The notes under the pieces are model-generated. The model had not been told where the DNA came from. It did no database searches and worked only from the letters and a program-made list of their open reading frames with translations. Shown here piece by piece: positions 35,227-44,013 of a DNA stretch of 64,000 bases. This stretch comes from Thalassobius sp034670005 (GTDB taxonomy: Bacteria > Pseudomonadota > Alphaproteobacteria > Rhodobacterales > Rhodobacteraceae). Made by a program: the position numbers and the translations under genes. Each line of letters begins with the position of its first letter. Position 1 is the stretch's first letter. Location: the NCBI RefSeq assembly GCF_034670005.1, contig NZ_JAXMOH010000008.1:1-64000 (forward strand), read 5' to 3'.

Positions 35227-35316
35227 GTTGCTCAGGCTCTAGCGGCGAACTTCATCCCGAAGAGGCTCTATCCCGCGTGGTTGGATGAGTGTAATTGCCA
35301 CCATCACAAGCATGAA

Positions 35317-35466
35317 GGATATGCTGCCTCGTTCCATTTCATGGCACTCGTTCTGAAGTTGATGCCAGTCGTCATTGTTTATGCCATCTGGTCCGGGGTG
35401 GGCATCGCCCTCATCCTGATCGGGATCTTGGTGATACAGCTCTTTTCCAAAATGGCAACGCATTGA
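35317..35466 (+). pseudogene. Decayed SMR exporter fragment
   Basis: About 50 codons that match the C-terminal part of the SMR gene at 17528-17857 (GYAASFHFMALVLK, YAIWSGVGIAL, GILVIQLFSK), including some 20 bases past the stop. The N-terminal half is gone and about 23 codons between the two IAL(I) positions are missing, as if deleted between short direct repeats. Together with dehydrogenase paralogue 3 it shows an ancient duplication of the dehydrogenase-SMR pair. Confidence 0.85.
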
Positions 35467-35874
35467 CCAAGTGTATGGCTCCTCAGCAGCCCGGTCAGTG
35501 CCATTGTCGACTTCGCTGCGTCGTGTTCGAATGTCTCGCCCTTGCGCTGCGTGCGCATGCGGGAAAAATTGGACGGGTAGTGTCGGGCCGAAAGCAGCCA
35601 TTTGCCGAAGCTTTCATCACGGTCTTGGTAGTATCGGACCCCGCCATTTCAAATCGGATAGCTTATGCAAAACTGGTGAGGATTCAGACGCTCAGGTCAT
35701 TTTGCATCTCTTTTGTGAAGGCGCCTCTGGTGGCGTTGCTTGACATCGATCTGCGAATAGGAGCGGATTACACCGCAATCAAATCAGTGAAGGATAGATC
35801 GGTGGCTCCGATATATACTCTCGACTTATGAACGGCTGCAGGTCCCGTTTTTTCACCGATTCAGACAAGGAAGC
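35467..35874. other. Intergenic stretch before the molybdenum hydroxylase operon
   Basis: About 400 bases without a supportable gene. The first 20 still match DNA past the SMR stop. The rest is lower-GC than the operon that follows. The promoter for 35875 should be within 35740-35860, which is AT-rich, but no convincing boxes were found. AAGGAAGC at 35867-35874 is the ribosome binding site of the next gene. Confidence 0.5.
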
Positions 35875-36744
35875 ATGATGCACTATCATACACCGGCGAC
35901 ATTCGAAGATGCCGTGAAAATTGCAGCGGATTGTGGTGGCGTGACGCGTTTTCTGGCGGGCGGCACCGACGTCCTGGTTCAGATGCGCGCGGGCGCCGTG
36001 ATCCCCAATGACTTGATTGATCTCAAGCATGTTCCGGGCGTGCGGGACATCACCCGGACGCCCGAGGGCGGCTGGCGGATCGGCATTGCCGTGTCGGGCG
36101 CTGAACTGGGAGCGCATGACGCGCTGTGCCGCGACTGGCCGGGAGTGGTCGAAGGGATGGAGCTGGTCGGATCGACCCAGGTGCAGGGGCGCGCGACGCT
36201 GGTGGGCAACCTGTGCAACGGATCGCCCGCCGCCGACAGCGTGCCTGGCCTCGTCGCGGCAGGCGCAACCGTGACGGTGACGGGCGTGAATGGCAGCCGC
36301 GAGGTTCCAGTGGCTGAGATTCCGGCTGGGCCGGGCCGTACCGTTCTGCAGCCGGGCGAAGTGATTTCCGCCATTTCCCTGCCTGCGCGTGGGGTAAACG
36401 GCGGCGATGCCTATCAGCGTTTCATCCCGCGCACGGAAATGGATATCGCCGTGGTGGGCTGCGCGGTGAATCTGCGTCTGGACGGCGACACGATCAGCGA
36501 AGCGCGCGTCGCGCTTGGCGCGGTCGCCCCCACCGTGATCACGGTGCAGGCGGCTGCGGATGCCATCATCGGCACCACGCTGGACGACGTCGCGCTTGAC
36601 GCGCTGGCCGATGCCGCCCGCGCGGCGGCAAACCCGATCAGCGACAAGCGCGGTACTGCAGAGTTCCGCACCCATGTTTCAGGCGTGCTGGCGCAGCGTG
36701 TTGCGCGGCTCGCCTATACCCGCGCGAAAGGAGCCGAGAAATGA
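35875..36744 (+). CDS. Molybdenum hydroxylase FAD-binding subunit (CoxM/xanthine dehydrogenase family)
   Basis: 289 residues of the FAD_binding_5 fold. FLAGGTDVLVQM near residue 27 and GNLCNGSPAADSVPGL near residue 112 are the two flavin-contact motifs of the medium subunit. It relays electrons from the 2Fe-2S subunit. AAGGAAGC precedes ATG 35875; the second Met is equally possible. Its stop overlaps the start of the iron-sulfur subunit gene (ATGA). Confidence 0.9.
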   Translation: MMHYHTPATFEDAVKIAADCGGVTRFLAGGTDVLVQMRAGAVIPNDLIDLKHVPGVRDITRTPEGGWRIGIAVSGAELGAHDALCRDWPGVVEGMELVGSTQVQGRATLVGNLCNGSPAADSVPGLVAAGATVTVTGVNGSREVPVAEIPAGPGRTVLQPGEVISAISLPARGVNGGDAYQRFIPRTEMDIAVVGCAVNLRLDGDTISEARVALGAVAPTVITVQAAADAIIGTTLDDVALDALADAARAAANPISDKRGTAEFRTHVSGVLAQRVARLAYTRAKGAEK

Positions 36745-37220
36745 GTAAGATCCACGTCACCACCACCGTGAACGGCGACACGGTCGAATTCCTCGCCGAT
36801 CCGCGCGAAACGCTGCTGGATTGTTTGCGCGACCGCCTTGGCCTGACCGGGTCGAAGGAAGGCTGCGGCACCGGCGATTGCGGCGCCTGTTCGGTCATGC
36901 TCGACGGGCGGCTGGTCAGCTCCTGCCTCGTGCTCGGGGTCGAAGCCGAGGGCAAGACCGTCGACACCATCGAAGGGATGGCCAGCGGCGACGACCTGCA
37001 TCCGCTGCAGCGCAAGTTCATCGAACATGCGGCGCTGCAATGCGGGTTCTGCACCCCCGGCATCCTGGTCGCGGCCAAGGCGCTGCTGGACCAGAACCCG
37101 GACCCGAGCGAAAGCGAGGTGCGCTATTGGCTGGCGGGCAACCTGTGCCGCTGCACCGGTTATGACAAGATCGTAAACGCCGTGATGGACGCGGCGGCGG
37201 AAATGCGGGGGGCGGCCTGA
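36741..37220 (+). CDS. Molybdenum hydroxylase 2Fe-2S subunit (CoxS family)
   Basis: 159 residues. The plant-ferredoxin-type cluster is bound by EGCGTGDCGACS plus a further Cys (SSC) near residue 60. The second cluster is bound by CGFCTPG and NLCRCTGY. The length and double-cluster pattern are standard for the small subunit. Start and stop overlap both neighbours by a few bases, so the three subunits are made in step. Confidence 0.93.
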   Translation: MSKIHVTTTVNGDTVEFLADPRETLLDCLRDRLGLTGSKEGCGTGDCGACSVMLDGRLVSSCLVLGVEAEGKTVDTIEGMASGDDLHPLQRKFIEHAALQCGFCTPGILVAAKALLDQNPDPSESEVRYWLAGNLCRCTGYDKIVNAVMDAAAEMRGAA

Positions 37221-39469
37221 TGGCGAAGGACGAGTTCAACACCGGATTCAAACTGGTCGGCACCCGGCCCAACCGTCCCGACGGGCTCGACAAGGTCACC
37301 GGGCGGGCGCGCTATGGCGCGGATATGACGATGCCGGGGATGCTGTGGGGGGCGGTGGTCCGTTCGCCTCACGCCCATGCGCGGATCAAGAAGATCGACG
37401 CCTCCAAGGCGCTGGCGCTCGACGGGGTCAAGGCTGTGGTCACGCGGGCGGATTTCCCGACCGGGCTGACCGGCGAGGACTGGAACCTGCAGGAAAACAG
37501 CATGGCGGGGGATGTCGCGCTCTATGACGGTCACGCGGTTGCCGCCGTCGCCGCGACCTCGGCGTTGCTGGCGCAGGACGCCGCCGCGCTGATCGAGGTC
37601 GAATACGAGGTGCTGCCGCATGTCATCGACGTGGATGACGCGATCAAGCCCGATGCCCCGGCGATCCGCCCGGGATCGGCCGATCATTCGGTGCCCGAAG
37701 GCTTCCCGGCCAACGTGGTGCGCTATATCGATTACGGCCACGGCGATCTCGAGGCCGGTTTCGCCGCCGCCGATCTGGTGATGGAAAAGACCTACCTCAC
37801 CGAGGCCACCCACCAGGGCTATATCGAACCGCAGGCCTGCGTCGGCCAGCTGGGCGCCGACGGCAAGGGCGAAATGTGGGTCTGTACCCAAGGGCATTGG
37901 TTCATCCGCCAGATGTGTTCTGCCATTCTGGGGCTTGAGGTCGCGCAGCTGCGCATCACGGCGTCGGAAATCGGTGGCGGTTTCGGCGGCAAGACCATGG
38001 TGTTCATGGAACCGCTGTCGCTGGCGCTGAGCAAGAAGGCAGGCGGGCGTCCGGTCAAGCTGGTGATGAACCGCGCCGAGGTTCTGCGCGCCACCGGGCC
38101 GACAGCCTCGGCCTCGATGGATGTGAAGATCGGCATGACCAGGGATGGCCGCATGACGGCGGGCAAGGCGGTGTTCCGGATGCAGGGCGGGGCCTTCCCC
38201 GGCGCGCCGGTGGATTCTGCGCTTGATTGCGCCTTCGCCAATTACGACATGCCTGCGGTTTATCACGAAGGTTTCGACGTGCTGGCGAACCGGCCGAAAG
38301 CCGCGGCCTACCGCGCGCCCGGATCGCCGATGGCGGCCTTCGCGGTGGAAAGCCTGGTGGATGAAATGTGCCGCGAACTGGGGCTCGACCCGATCGATAC
38401 CCGGCTGAAGAACGCCGCCCGCGAGGGCACCAAGGCCAGCTACGGTCCGACCTATAACAAGATCGGCCTCGTTGAGACGCTGGAAGCGGTGAAATCGCAT
38501 CCGAACTATGCGGAGCCTTTAGGGCCGAACCAGGGGCGCGGCGTCGCCTCGGGGTTCTGGTTCAACTATAACGGCGACACCGCGGTTTCGATGGCGATCG
38601 CCGAAGACGGCACCGCGCAGGTGTCGGTCGGCACGCCGGATATCGGCGGCAGTCGGGCGTCTTTGGCGATGATGGTGGGCGAAACGCTGGGCGTTCCTTA
38701 CGAGCATGTCCGCGTGAACGTGGTCGAAACCGGCGCGCTTGGCATCAACGAACCCACCCATGGCAGCCGGGCTACCTTCGCCACCGGCAAGGCGGCAGTG
38801 GTTGCCACCGAACAGGCCATCGCGGAAATGTGCCGGCGCGCGGCGGCGGAATGGGATATCGACCCGGACGCGGTCGAATGGATCGATGGCTCGGCCCAGC
38901 CCGCCGGTCCCAATGCAGGGAAGTTCCCGCCGATGAAAATCGGCGAGATCGCCGGCAAGATGAGCACCACCGGCGGGCCGATCGCCGGCCATTACGAAGG
39001 CTTCCCCGATGGTGTCGGTGTAAGCTTCGGCACCCATGTCGTTGATGTCGAGGTCGATCCGGAAACCGGGCATACCAAGATTCTACGCTACCTGGTGGCG
39101 CAGGACGCGGGCCGGGCGATCCATCCCGCCTATGTCGAGGGCCAGTTCCAGGGCGGTGCGGTTCAGGGCATCGGCTGGGCGCTGAACGAGGAATATGTCT
39201 ATGGCGAAGACGGGCGGCTGCAAAACGCCACCTTCCTCGATTATCGCGTACCGGTCGCCTCGGACCTGCCGAAGATCGACACGGTGATCGTCGAAGTGCC
39301 CAATCCCGGCCATCCATACGGTGTGCGCGGTGTCGGTGAAACCGGCATCGCCCCGCCGCTTCCAGCCATCGCCAACGCGGTGGCGGCGGCGACAGGACAG
39401 CGGTTGCGCCACCTGCCTATGACCCCGGTCAAGGTTCTGGAGGCAATTCAGGCGGGGCAGGATGGTTGA
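37220..39469 (+). CDS. Molybdenum hydroxylase molybdopterin-binding subunit
   Basis: 749 residues of the aldehyde oxidase/xanthine dehydrogenase family. Visible motifs are GGGFGGK near residue 253, AYRAPG near 358 and the catalytic Glu in GVGETG near 700. The AYRAPG loop differs from the AYxCSFR loop of form I CO dehydrogenase, so this is not a classical CO oxidiser; an aldehyde or N-heterocycle hydroxylase is more likely. Start overlaps the upstream stop (TGATG). Confidence 0.9.
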   Translation: MAKDEFNTGFKLVGTRPNRPDGLDKVTGRARYGADMTMPGMLWGAVVRSPHAHARIKKIDASKALALDGVKAVVTRADFPTGLTGEDWNLQENSMAGDVALYDGHAVAAVAATSALLAQDAAALIEVEYEVLPHVIDVDDAIKPDAPAIRPGSADHSVPEGFPANVVRYIDYGHGDLEAGFAAADLVMEKTYLTEATHQGYIEPQACVGQLGADGKGEMWVCTQGHWFIRQMCSAILGLEVAQLRITASEIGGGFGGKTMVFMEPLSLALSKKAGGRPVKLVMNRAEVLRATGPTASASMDVKIGMTRDGRMTAGKAVFRMQGGAFPGAPVDSALDCAFANYDMPAVYHEGFDVLANRPKAAAYRAPGSPMAAFAVESLVDEMCRELGLDPIDTRLKNAAREGTKASYGPTYNKIGLVETLEAVKSHPNYAEPLGPNQGRGVASGFWFNYNGDTAVSMAIAEDGTAQVSVGTPDIGGSRASLAMMVGETLGVPYEHVRVNVVETGALGINEPTHGSRATFATGKAAVVATEQAIAEMCRRAAAEWDIDPDAVEWIDGSAQPAGPNAGKFPPMKIGEIAGKMSTTGGPIAGHYEGFPDGVGVSFGTHVVDVEVDPETGHTKILRYLVAQDAGRAIHPAYVEGQFQGGAVQGIGWALNEEYVYGEDGRLQNATFLDYRVPVASDLPKIDTVIVEVPNPGHPYGVRGVGETGIAPPLPAIANAVAAATGQRLRHLPMTPVKVLEAIQAGQDG

Positions 39470-39707
39470 GATCAACCTCTGGTCCGGCCTGCGCCGGTTC
39501 ACCGATGGCGAACTGGTGGTGGAGGTCGAGGCCGACACCATCGGCAAGGCCCTGGATGCCCTGATCGAGAAATATCCCGGGCTCGCTCCGGTGATCGAGG
39601 CGGGCATATCGGTGGCGGTGGATGGTGAAATCACCACCGCCGGCCGCAACATCCCGGTGCGGCCGGACAGCGAGGTCTATCTCATGCGGCGGTTGAAGGG
39701 CGGCTGA
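39462..39707 (+). CDS. MoaD/ThiS-like sulfur-carrier protein
   Basis: 81 residues with a ubiquitin-like beta-grasp pattern: hydrophobic strand 1, LIEKYPGL helix, and a C-terminal RRLKGG whose double glycine is the site for thiocarboxylate formation. It overlaps the molybdopterin subunit gene by 8 bases. A carrier dedicated to a molybdenum hydroxylase operon is not the usual arrangement; it may supply sulfur for molybdopterin synthesis or for the sulfido ligand. Its 3' end overlaps the agmatinase fragment on the other strand. Confidence 0.75.
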   Translation: MVEINLWSGLRRFTDGELVVEVEADTIGKALDALIEKYPGLAPVIEAGISVAVDGEITTAGRNIPVRPDSEVYLMRRLKGG

Positions 39708-39951
39708 AACCGGCCGTCCTCAAGTCGAGCGTTTTATCTTCAGCGTGCGAAACGCCGGGCAGCACGCACAGCATTTCGAACAGCAGGTTGGCGGCGATAA
39801 GGGCGGTGTTGCCGGTCGCGTCATAGGGCGGCGATACCTCCACCAGGTCGGCGCCCACCAGGTTCAGCCCGGCGCAACCGCGCACGATTTCCAGCGCCTG
39901 CCACGTGGTCAACCCGCCCGGTTCCACCGTTCCGGTGCCCGGCGCGAAGGC
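39682..39951 (-). pseudogene. 3' fragment of an agmatinase/ureohydrolase gene
   Basis: About 90 codons matching the C-terminal part of agmatinase-type ureohydrolases (AFAPGTGT, GGLTTWQALEI, GADLVEVSPPYD, TALIAANLLFEML). The N-terminal two thirds with the metal-binding residues are absent. Homology stops at about 39951, 20 bases before the recombinase-like repeat begins, so the gene was cut by that insertion or by a later deletion. Confidence 0.85.
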
Positions 39952-39971
39952 GAAGGAAATGAGCAAACCCA

Positions 39972-40043
39972 GTTGGTATTGGGAAGGATCGCTATACTGA
40001 CTCTCAGAGCCTGAACAAAGTGAATGACCGCATCCTGCACGAA
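39972..40043 (+). repeat. 72-base repeat (copy 2), left edge of the recombinase locus
   Basis: Partner of 35155-35226; the pair begins at the same base (GTTGGTATTGGG). Read in frame it gives VGIGKD-x3-DSQSLNKVNDRI and then continues toward the recombinase coding region with a frame change. Confidence 0.6.
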
Positions 40044-41125
40044 TGGTTGCTATTCTCGGGGTGCTGTCGTCGGCTTTCGCGACAGTCTCAAGGCGAGCGT
40101 CGAGACGACCAATGACAAGCCCCCCAGCATTTCCACCGTTCGCCATCGCGCCTCTCATCTCAAGTCGTTTCTGGAGTGGCTGATTGAGCAAAAGGGATAC
40201 CAGGGCCTCAACAAGTCTCTGCCAGGTTATCTTGCCCTCCCCAAGAAGTTCGATGCTGCGGTTTTGAGCGAACGGGAGCGCGAAATCCCGTCCTTGTTGG
40301 AGGCCGTTCAAATGATCAAAGGCACGCCTTGTCGGACCCTGAAAGAGCGTCGCGACCGCGCAATGGTAGCGATTGCATTCTTGGCGGCACTGCGGGCCGA
40401 TACTGTCACCTCCTTGCGGATCAAGCATCTTGAACGAAGGGCCCGGATCGTGGTGCAGGACGTAAAAAACCTCCCGTACGAAAAACGGTAAGAGCCTGCG
40501 GATCAAATTCTTCCCGCTGCCTGAGATCTTTGCCAAGGTTGTTTGCGATTGGAAGGGAGAGTTGTTCGGCCTTGGGTTCTCTGGCGAGGACGCACTGTTC
40601 CCCGAGGAGCGTTTCCTCGCAAAACGTGGGTCTTCTGTTCAGGGCGGGAGCGTTCCAGTTATGGCCTCAACGCATGCAATCTCTCAAGCATTCGAGGTGG
40701 CCTCTAGGACGTTGGAGAAACAGATCACGCCGCATGCAGCGAAGCACTGCATTGGCTGCCTTAGCTTGGAGGTTTGCAAGACGCCTGATGAGCACAAAGC
40801 CTGGTCTATGAATATGGGACATGAAAGTGAGGAGGTGACCGACCAATACAAGAAACACCTCCGCTCTTACAAAAATCTGTCCGAGGAACGTGTGGTCGAG
40901 ATCTTTGAGCAGTTTGATCAGGCGGCCGAGAATGAGAGTGAGATCGGCATCGACGATAAAGACTTCATGCTGAGATACCTAATGCGAGACTCCAAGCCGG
41001 GGACAGAGGAGTATGAACGGGGCGAGAACTTGGTGGATGAACACCGCGAGCGTCAGAAAGCGAAGAAGCGTGAGGTGATGCATAAACAAACTGACGATGA
41101 TGATGGCGACGACGTTATCGAATAG
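40024..41125 (+). pseudogene. Tyrosine recombinase (phage-type integrase), frameshifted
   Basis: The first part (to 40491) carries an N-terminal SAM-like core-binding segment (STVRHRASHLKSFLEWL) and the first catalytic Arg region (ALRADTVTSLR). It ends prematurely after an A6 run at 40464-40469. With one A fewer the frame runs on as SRTKNGKSLRIKFFPLPEIF into 40470-41125, which supplies the late motifs including GHESEEVTDQY with the nucleophilic Tyr. The HxxR box is atypical (HAAKH). The start is unclear because the upstream repeat is in another frame. It is probably inactive unless the A run is a sequencing or slippage effect. Confidence 0.75.
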
Positions 41126-41592
41126 TTCTGGCGGTTTTCGTTCTCTTAATTGCATGTCCTCATGTCGTCATCTTTGCCTCAAAGTTAGGGAGCAAAGCGT
41201 CTACAAATCCAGGGGCACCTCAGGCTTCCCAGCCTGCCTGATAGATACAGTTGCTAGATTGAGCGCTTTTGCAGCGAACGATCGCTTTCCGACCTTCGTG
41301 CCTGCGCAACAGCTATGCTACGTCGGTCACTAAGGTCCGCTAAAGGCTGGGAGCAGTCGTTCGCTGCAGACTTGACCATCGACAGATTTGCGCAGTTATG
41401 GGCGCACAGAAGTCGATATAAGCAGGCTCTTGGTTAAGAACGCCAGGATTTGGAAATTTTATGTGGTGCAATGTGTGGTAGAAATTTTGGTCCGTTAATA
41501 ATTAACCATAGCAAACAGTGTCTTATGTAAGATATTTGTCGGACACCTCCTCCGCCACCAAAAGTCATTTCGGTGACCTGAGCCCCAAGTTT
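41126..41592. other. Gene-free stretch with IS-end and palindromic debris
   Basis: No gene supported. It contains a 28-base IS-end match (41195-41222) and a 12-bp inverted repeat whose arms (41270-41281 and 41357-41368, TGCAGCGAACGA) are about 75 bases apart and embedded in longer imperfect similarity. The final 120 bases are AT-rich. Confidence 0.5.
41195..41222 (-). repeat. Solitary IS3-type terminal repeat remnant
   Basis: On the minus strand these 28 bases match 59309-59336, the left end of the IS remnant at 59.3 kb, at 26 positions (TGAGGTGCCC, then GATTTGTAGACGCTT). No transposase of that element is next to it, so it is a leftover end. Confidence 0.7.
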
Positions 41593-42174
41593 CCTCCATC
41601 TGGTGGAGAGTCCTTAGGTTTGGTTTGATGGCCTTATGCGGCCAGTTCGTCCATCGTCGTTTTCTTAGCAAATTCTTTGGGCGTCAGGTTTCCGAGAGCT
41701 GAGTGCGGTCTGTGGGTGTTGTAGTCCTCCTGCCATTCATCCAGCGTTTCCCTGGCCTCGGCCAGTGAGCTGAAGAGTCTTTCGTTCAGACATTCATCAC
41801 GCAGCTTTCCGTTGAAGCTTTCGATGAATGCGTTCTGGATCGGTTTCCCTGGTGCGATGTAGTGCCAGTCGATGCCGGTCTCCTGCACCCAGCTGAGCAT
41901 AGCCATGCTGGTGAACTCGGTACCGTTGTCGGAAACGATTGTGCCCGGTGCGCCTCGTTCTGCAATCAGCCGATCCAATTCCCGCGTGACACGCTGGCCC
42001 GATAGTGACGTATCGGCGAGCAGCGCCACCTTGGCTGATCCCATAACGCCTGCACACGTCAGCCGTCTTCTCGCCAGCTTCCTGCTCCTTGATCATCTGA
42101 ATGATCTGTTCGTCGGTGAATCTCGTCTTCATTTGTCCGTCCTTCGGTTGGGCGGACTCTACACAAAACTGGAG
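41593..42174 (-). mobile_element. Internally deleted IS3-family element
   Basis: The minus strand starts with the first 33 or so codons of an OrfA (MKTRFTDEQIIQMIKEQEAG, ending 42132). It then jumps to the C-terminal part of OrfB (41634 to about 42044) with the second catalytic Asp in VSDNGTEF and the Glu in ESFNGKLRDECL. Most of OrfA and the first half of OrfB are missing. Imperfect terminal repeats sharing 11 of 15 bases lie at 41599-41613 and 42154-42168, so the outer limits given are approximate. The element abuts the truncated SDR gene. Confidence 0.75.
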
Positions 42175-42179
42175 TAGAT

Positions 42180-42620
42180 TCAGGGGCTTAGGGTAATCTT
42201 ACCATGTCCCCGCGCCACCATCCGGCGGCCCGGTTCGCGGCTGAGCAGGAAAACGGCATCAAGGTTCACCGCCATCACCGCGTCCCAATCCTCGGTCGCA
42301 TGCTGCGCGGCTGTTGCGCGGCGAATGATTCCGGCATTGTTGACCTGGATGTCGATCTTGTGCCCTGCCTGATCCAGCTGCGCGATCATCCGGTCTATCG
42401 CGATCCGGTCGGACAGGTCGCAATCAAGGGGCCAAAAGCCGCCCGTCAGCCCTTCGAATTCGTGTTGCAGATCGTCTGCCTGCCCGGTGATCGCCGTGCG
42501 CACGCCGATCACATCTGCGCCGCATGTCGCCAGCGCCTTGGCGATGGCCCGCCCGATGCCCCGGCTTGCGCCGGTGACGAGGGCGGTTTGTCCGCCCAGA
42601 TTGATGCGCGGGCCGGGCAT
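42180..42620 (-). pseudogene. KduD-like SDR gene, 3'-truncated
   Basis: About 140 codons of a short-chain dehydrogenase resembling 2-deoxy-D-gluconate 3-dehydrogenase: TGASRGIG, NNAGIIRRA, and SREPGRRMVARGHGKI. Homology stops near 42197, just before the catalytic Ser and the YxxxK, where the IS-like element begins; the frame ends a few codons later. The product would lack the active site. ATG 42620 lies three bases after the Lpd stop, so this was the last gene of the leftward operon. Confidence 0.85.
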
Positions 42621-42623
42621 CGG

Positions 42624-44003
42624 TTACAGGTCTGTCAGCGTGCCAAGCGCGCGTTCGGCGGTAAAGGCCACGGTTTCCGACAGCGTCGGATGGGCATGTA
42701 CCGTCAGTGCGATGTCCTTCAGCGAGGCCCCCATTTCCATCCCCAGAACGCATTCGGCCAGCAGTTCGCCGGCGTTGCGTCCCACAAGCGTTGCGCCCAG
42801 CACGCGATGCGTCTCGGGGCAATAGACCAACTTGGTCAGCCCGTCGCCACCACCGCTTGACAGGTTTCGCCCACTGGCCGCCCAGGGGAAGCTGGCGACC
42901 TTGTGGGCAATGCCGCGTTCTTTGGCCTGGGCCTGCGTCAGGCCCGCCCAGGCCAGTTCCGGGCTGGTATAGGCCACCGACGGAATCAGGTCGGTATCCA
43001 GCGCGGCGGCGTGGCCCGAGGCGATCTCGGCCGCGACATGGCCCTGATGCGTGGCGCGATGCGCCAGCATCGGGTTGCCGGTCACGTCACCAATAGCAAA
43101 GATCCCATCGACCCCGGTGCGGCAGGTTTCATCGACGGCAATGATGCCGTGGTCGTCCACATCGACGCCCGCCACCTGCGGATCAACCACGTGCCCATTG
43201 GCGCGTCGGCCCACGGCTTGGATGGCCGCATCAGCCTTGATGTCGCCCGCGAACCCGCCTTCGCAGGTCAGGGTCAGCGCCGCCTTGCTTCCCTTCACGC
43301 CCGTCACCTTGGTGCCGGTGTGAATGGTGATGCCTTCGGCCTCGAGCACGGCGCGCAGGATGGTCACGGCTTCGGCATCGGCGCCGGGCGCGATCTGCTC
43401 CATGAACTCGATCACCGTGACCTGGCTGCCCAGGGCCGAATAGACCGTGGCCATTTCCAGCCCGATGATGCCGCCGCCGACGATGGCAAGCCGCTTGGGC
43501 GCCTCGCGCAGGTCCAGCGCATCGGTGCTATCCCAGATACGGTCATCCTTGGGCCAACCGGGCAGTTGCACCGGCGACGATCCGACAGCGATCACCGCCT
43601 GGTCGAAGCTCCAGCCTTCGCCGTCGATGTCGAGCGTGCCTGCGCCGGTGAAACGCGCGGTGCCGCGGATGGTCTGCACTTTGCGGCGTCTGGCAAGGCC
43701 GGTCAGCCCATCCGTCAACTGCGCGACGATCCCGTTCTTGCGGGTGCGCAAGGCGCCGAGATCGACGGACAGTTTGCCGGTGGAAATGCCCCAGTCGCCG
43801 CCATGGCGCGCTTCGCGAATGATTTCAGCCGCATGCAGCAGCGCCTTTGACGGGATGCAGCCTTCGTTAAGGCACACCCCGCCCAGCGTGGCGCGGGGGT
43901 CAACCAGCACCACCTTGCGGCCCAGATCAGCGGCGCGAAAGGCACAGGCATAGCCGCCCGGACCCGCGCCCAGCACGATGAAATCGGCGTGATTTTCAGC
44001 CAT
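42624..44003 (-). CDS. lpdA: Dihydrolipoyl dehydrogenase (E3)
   Basis: 459 residues. FAD loop GAGPGGYAC, redox-active disulfide Cys44/Cys49 in CLNEGC, NAD loop VGGGIIGLE, and the C-terminal dimer motif with the catalytic His-Glu pair (HAHPTLSE). It reoxidises lipoyl groups on the E2 components encoded beside it. It starts 10 bases after the E2 catalytic gene and is dedicated to this complex by position. Confidence 0.93.
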   Translation of the reverse strand: MAENHADFIVLGAGPGGYACAFRAADLGRKVVLVDPRATLGGVCLNEGCIPSKALLHAAEIIREARHGGDWGISTGKLSVDLGALRTRKNGIVAQLTDGLTGLARRRKVQTIRGTARFTGAGTLDIDGEGWSFDQAVIAVGSSPVQLPGWPKDDRIWDSTDALDLREAPKRLAIVGGGIIGLEMATVYSALGSQVTVIEFMEQIAPGADAEAVTILRAVLEAEGITIHTGTKVTGVKGSKAALTLTCEGGFAGDIKADAAIQAVGRRANGHVVDPQVAGVDVDDHGIIAVDETCRTGVDGIFAIGDVTGNPMLAHRATHQGHVAAEIASGHAAALDTDLIPSVAYTSPELAWAGLTQAQAKERGIAHKVASFPWAASGRNLSSGGGDGLTKLVYCPETHRVLGATLVGRNAGELLAECVLGMEMGASLKDIALTVHAHPTLSETVAFTAERALGTLTDL

Positions 44004-44013
44004 TATCCCCTCC

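Noticed and set aside
37160..38500. 446-codon minus-strand frame over the molybdenum hydroxylase genes
   Set aside because: Antisense shadow of two well supported genes.
36741..39469. Carbon monoxide dehydrogenase (form I) for the molybdenum hydroxylase
   Set aside because: The active-site loop reads AYRAPG instead of AYxCSFR, so the CO-oxidising type is not supported.
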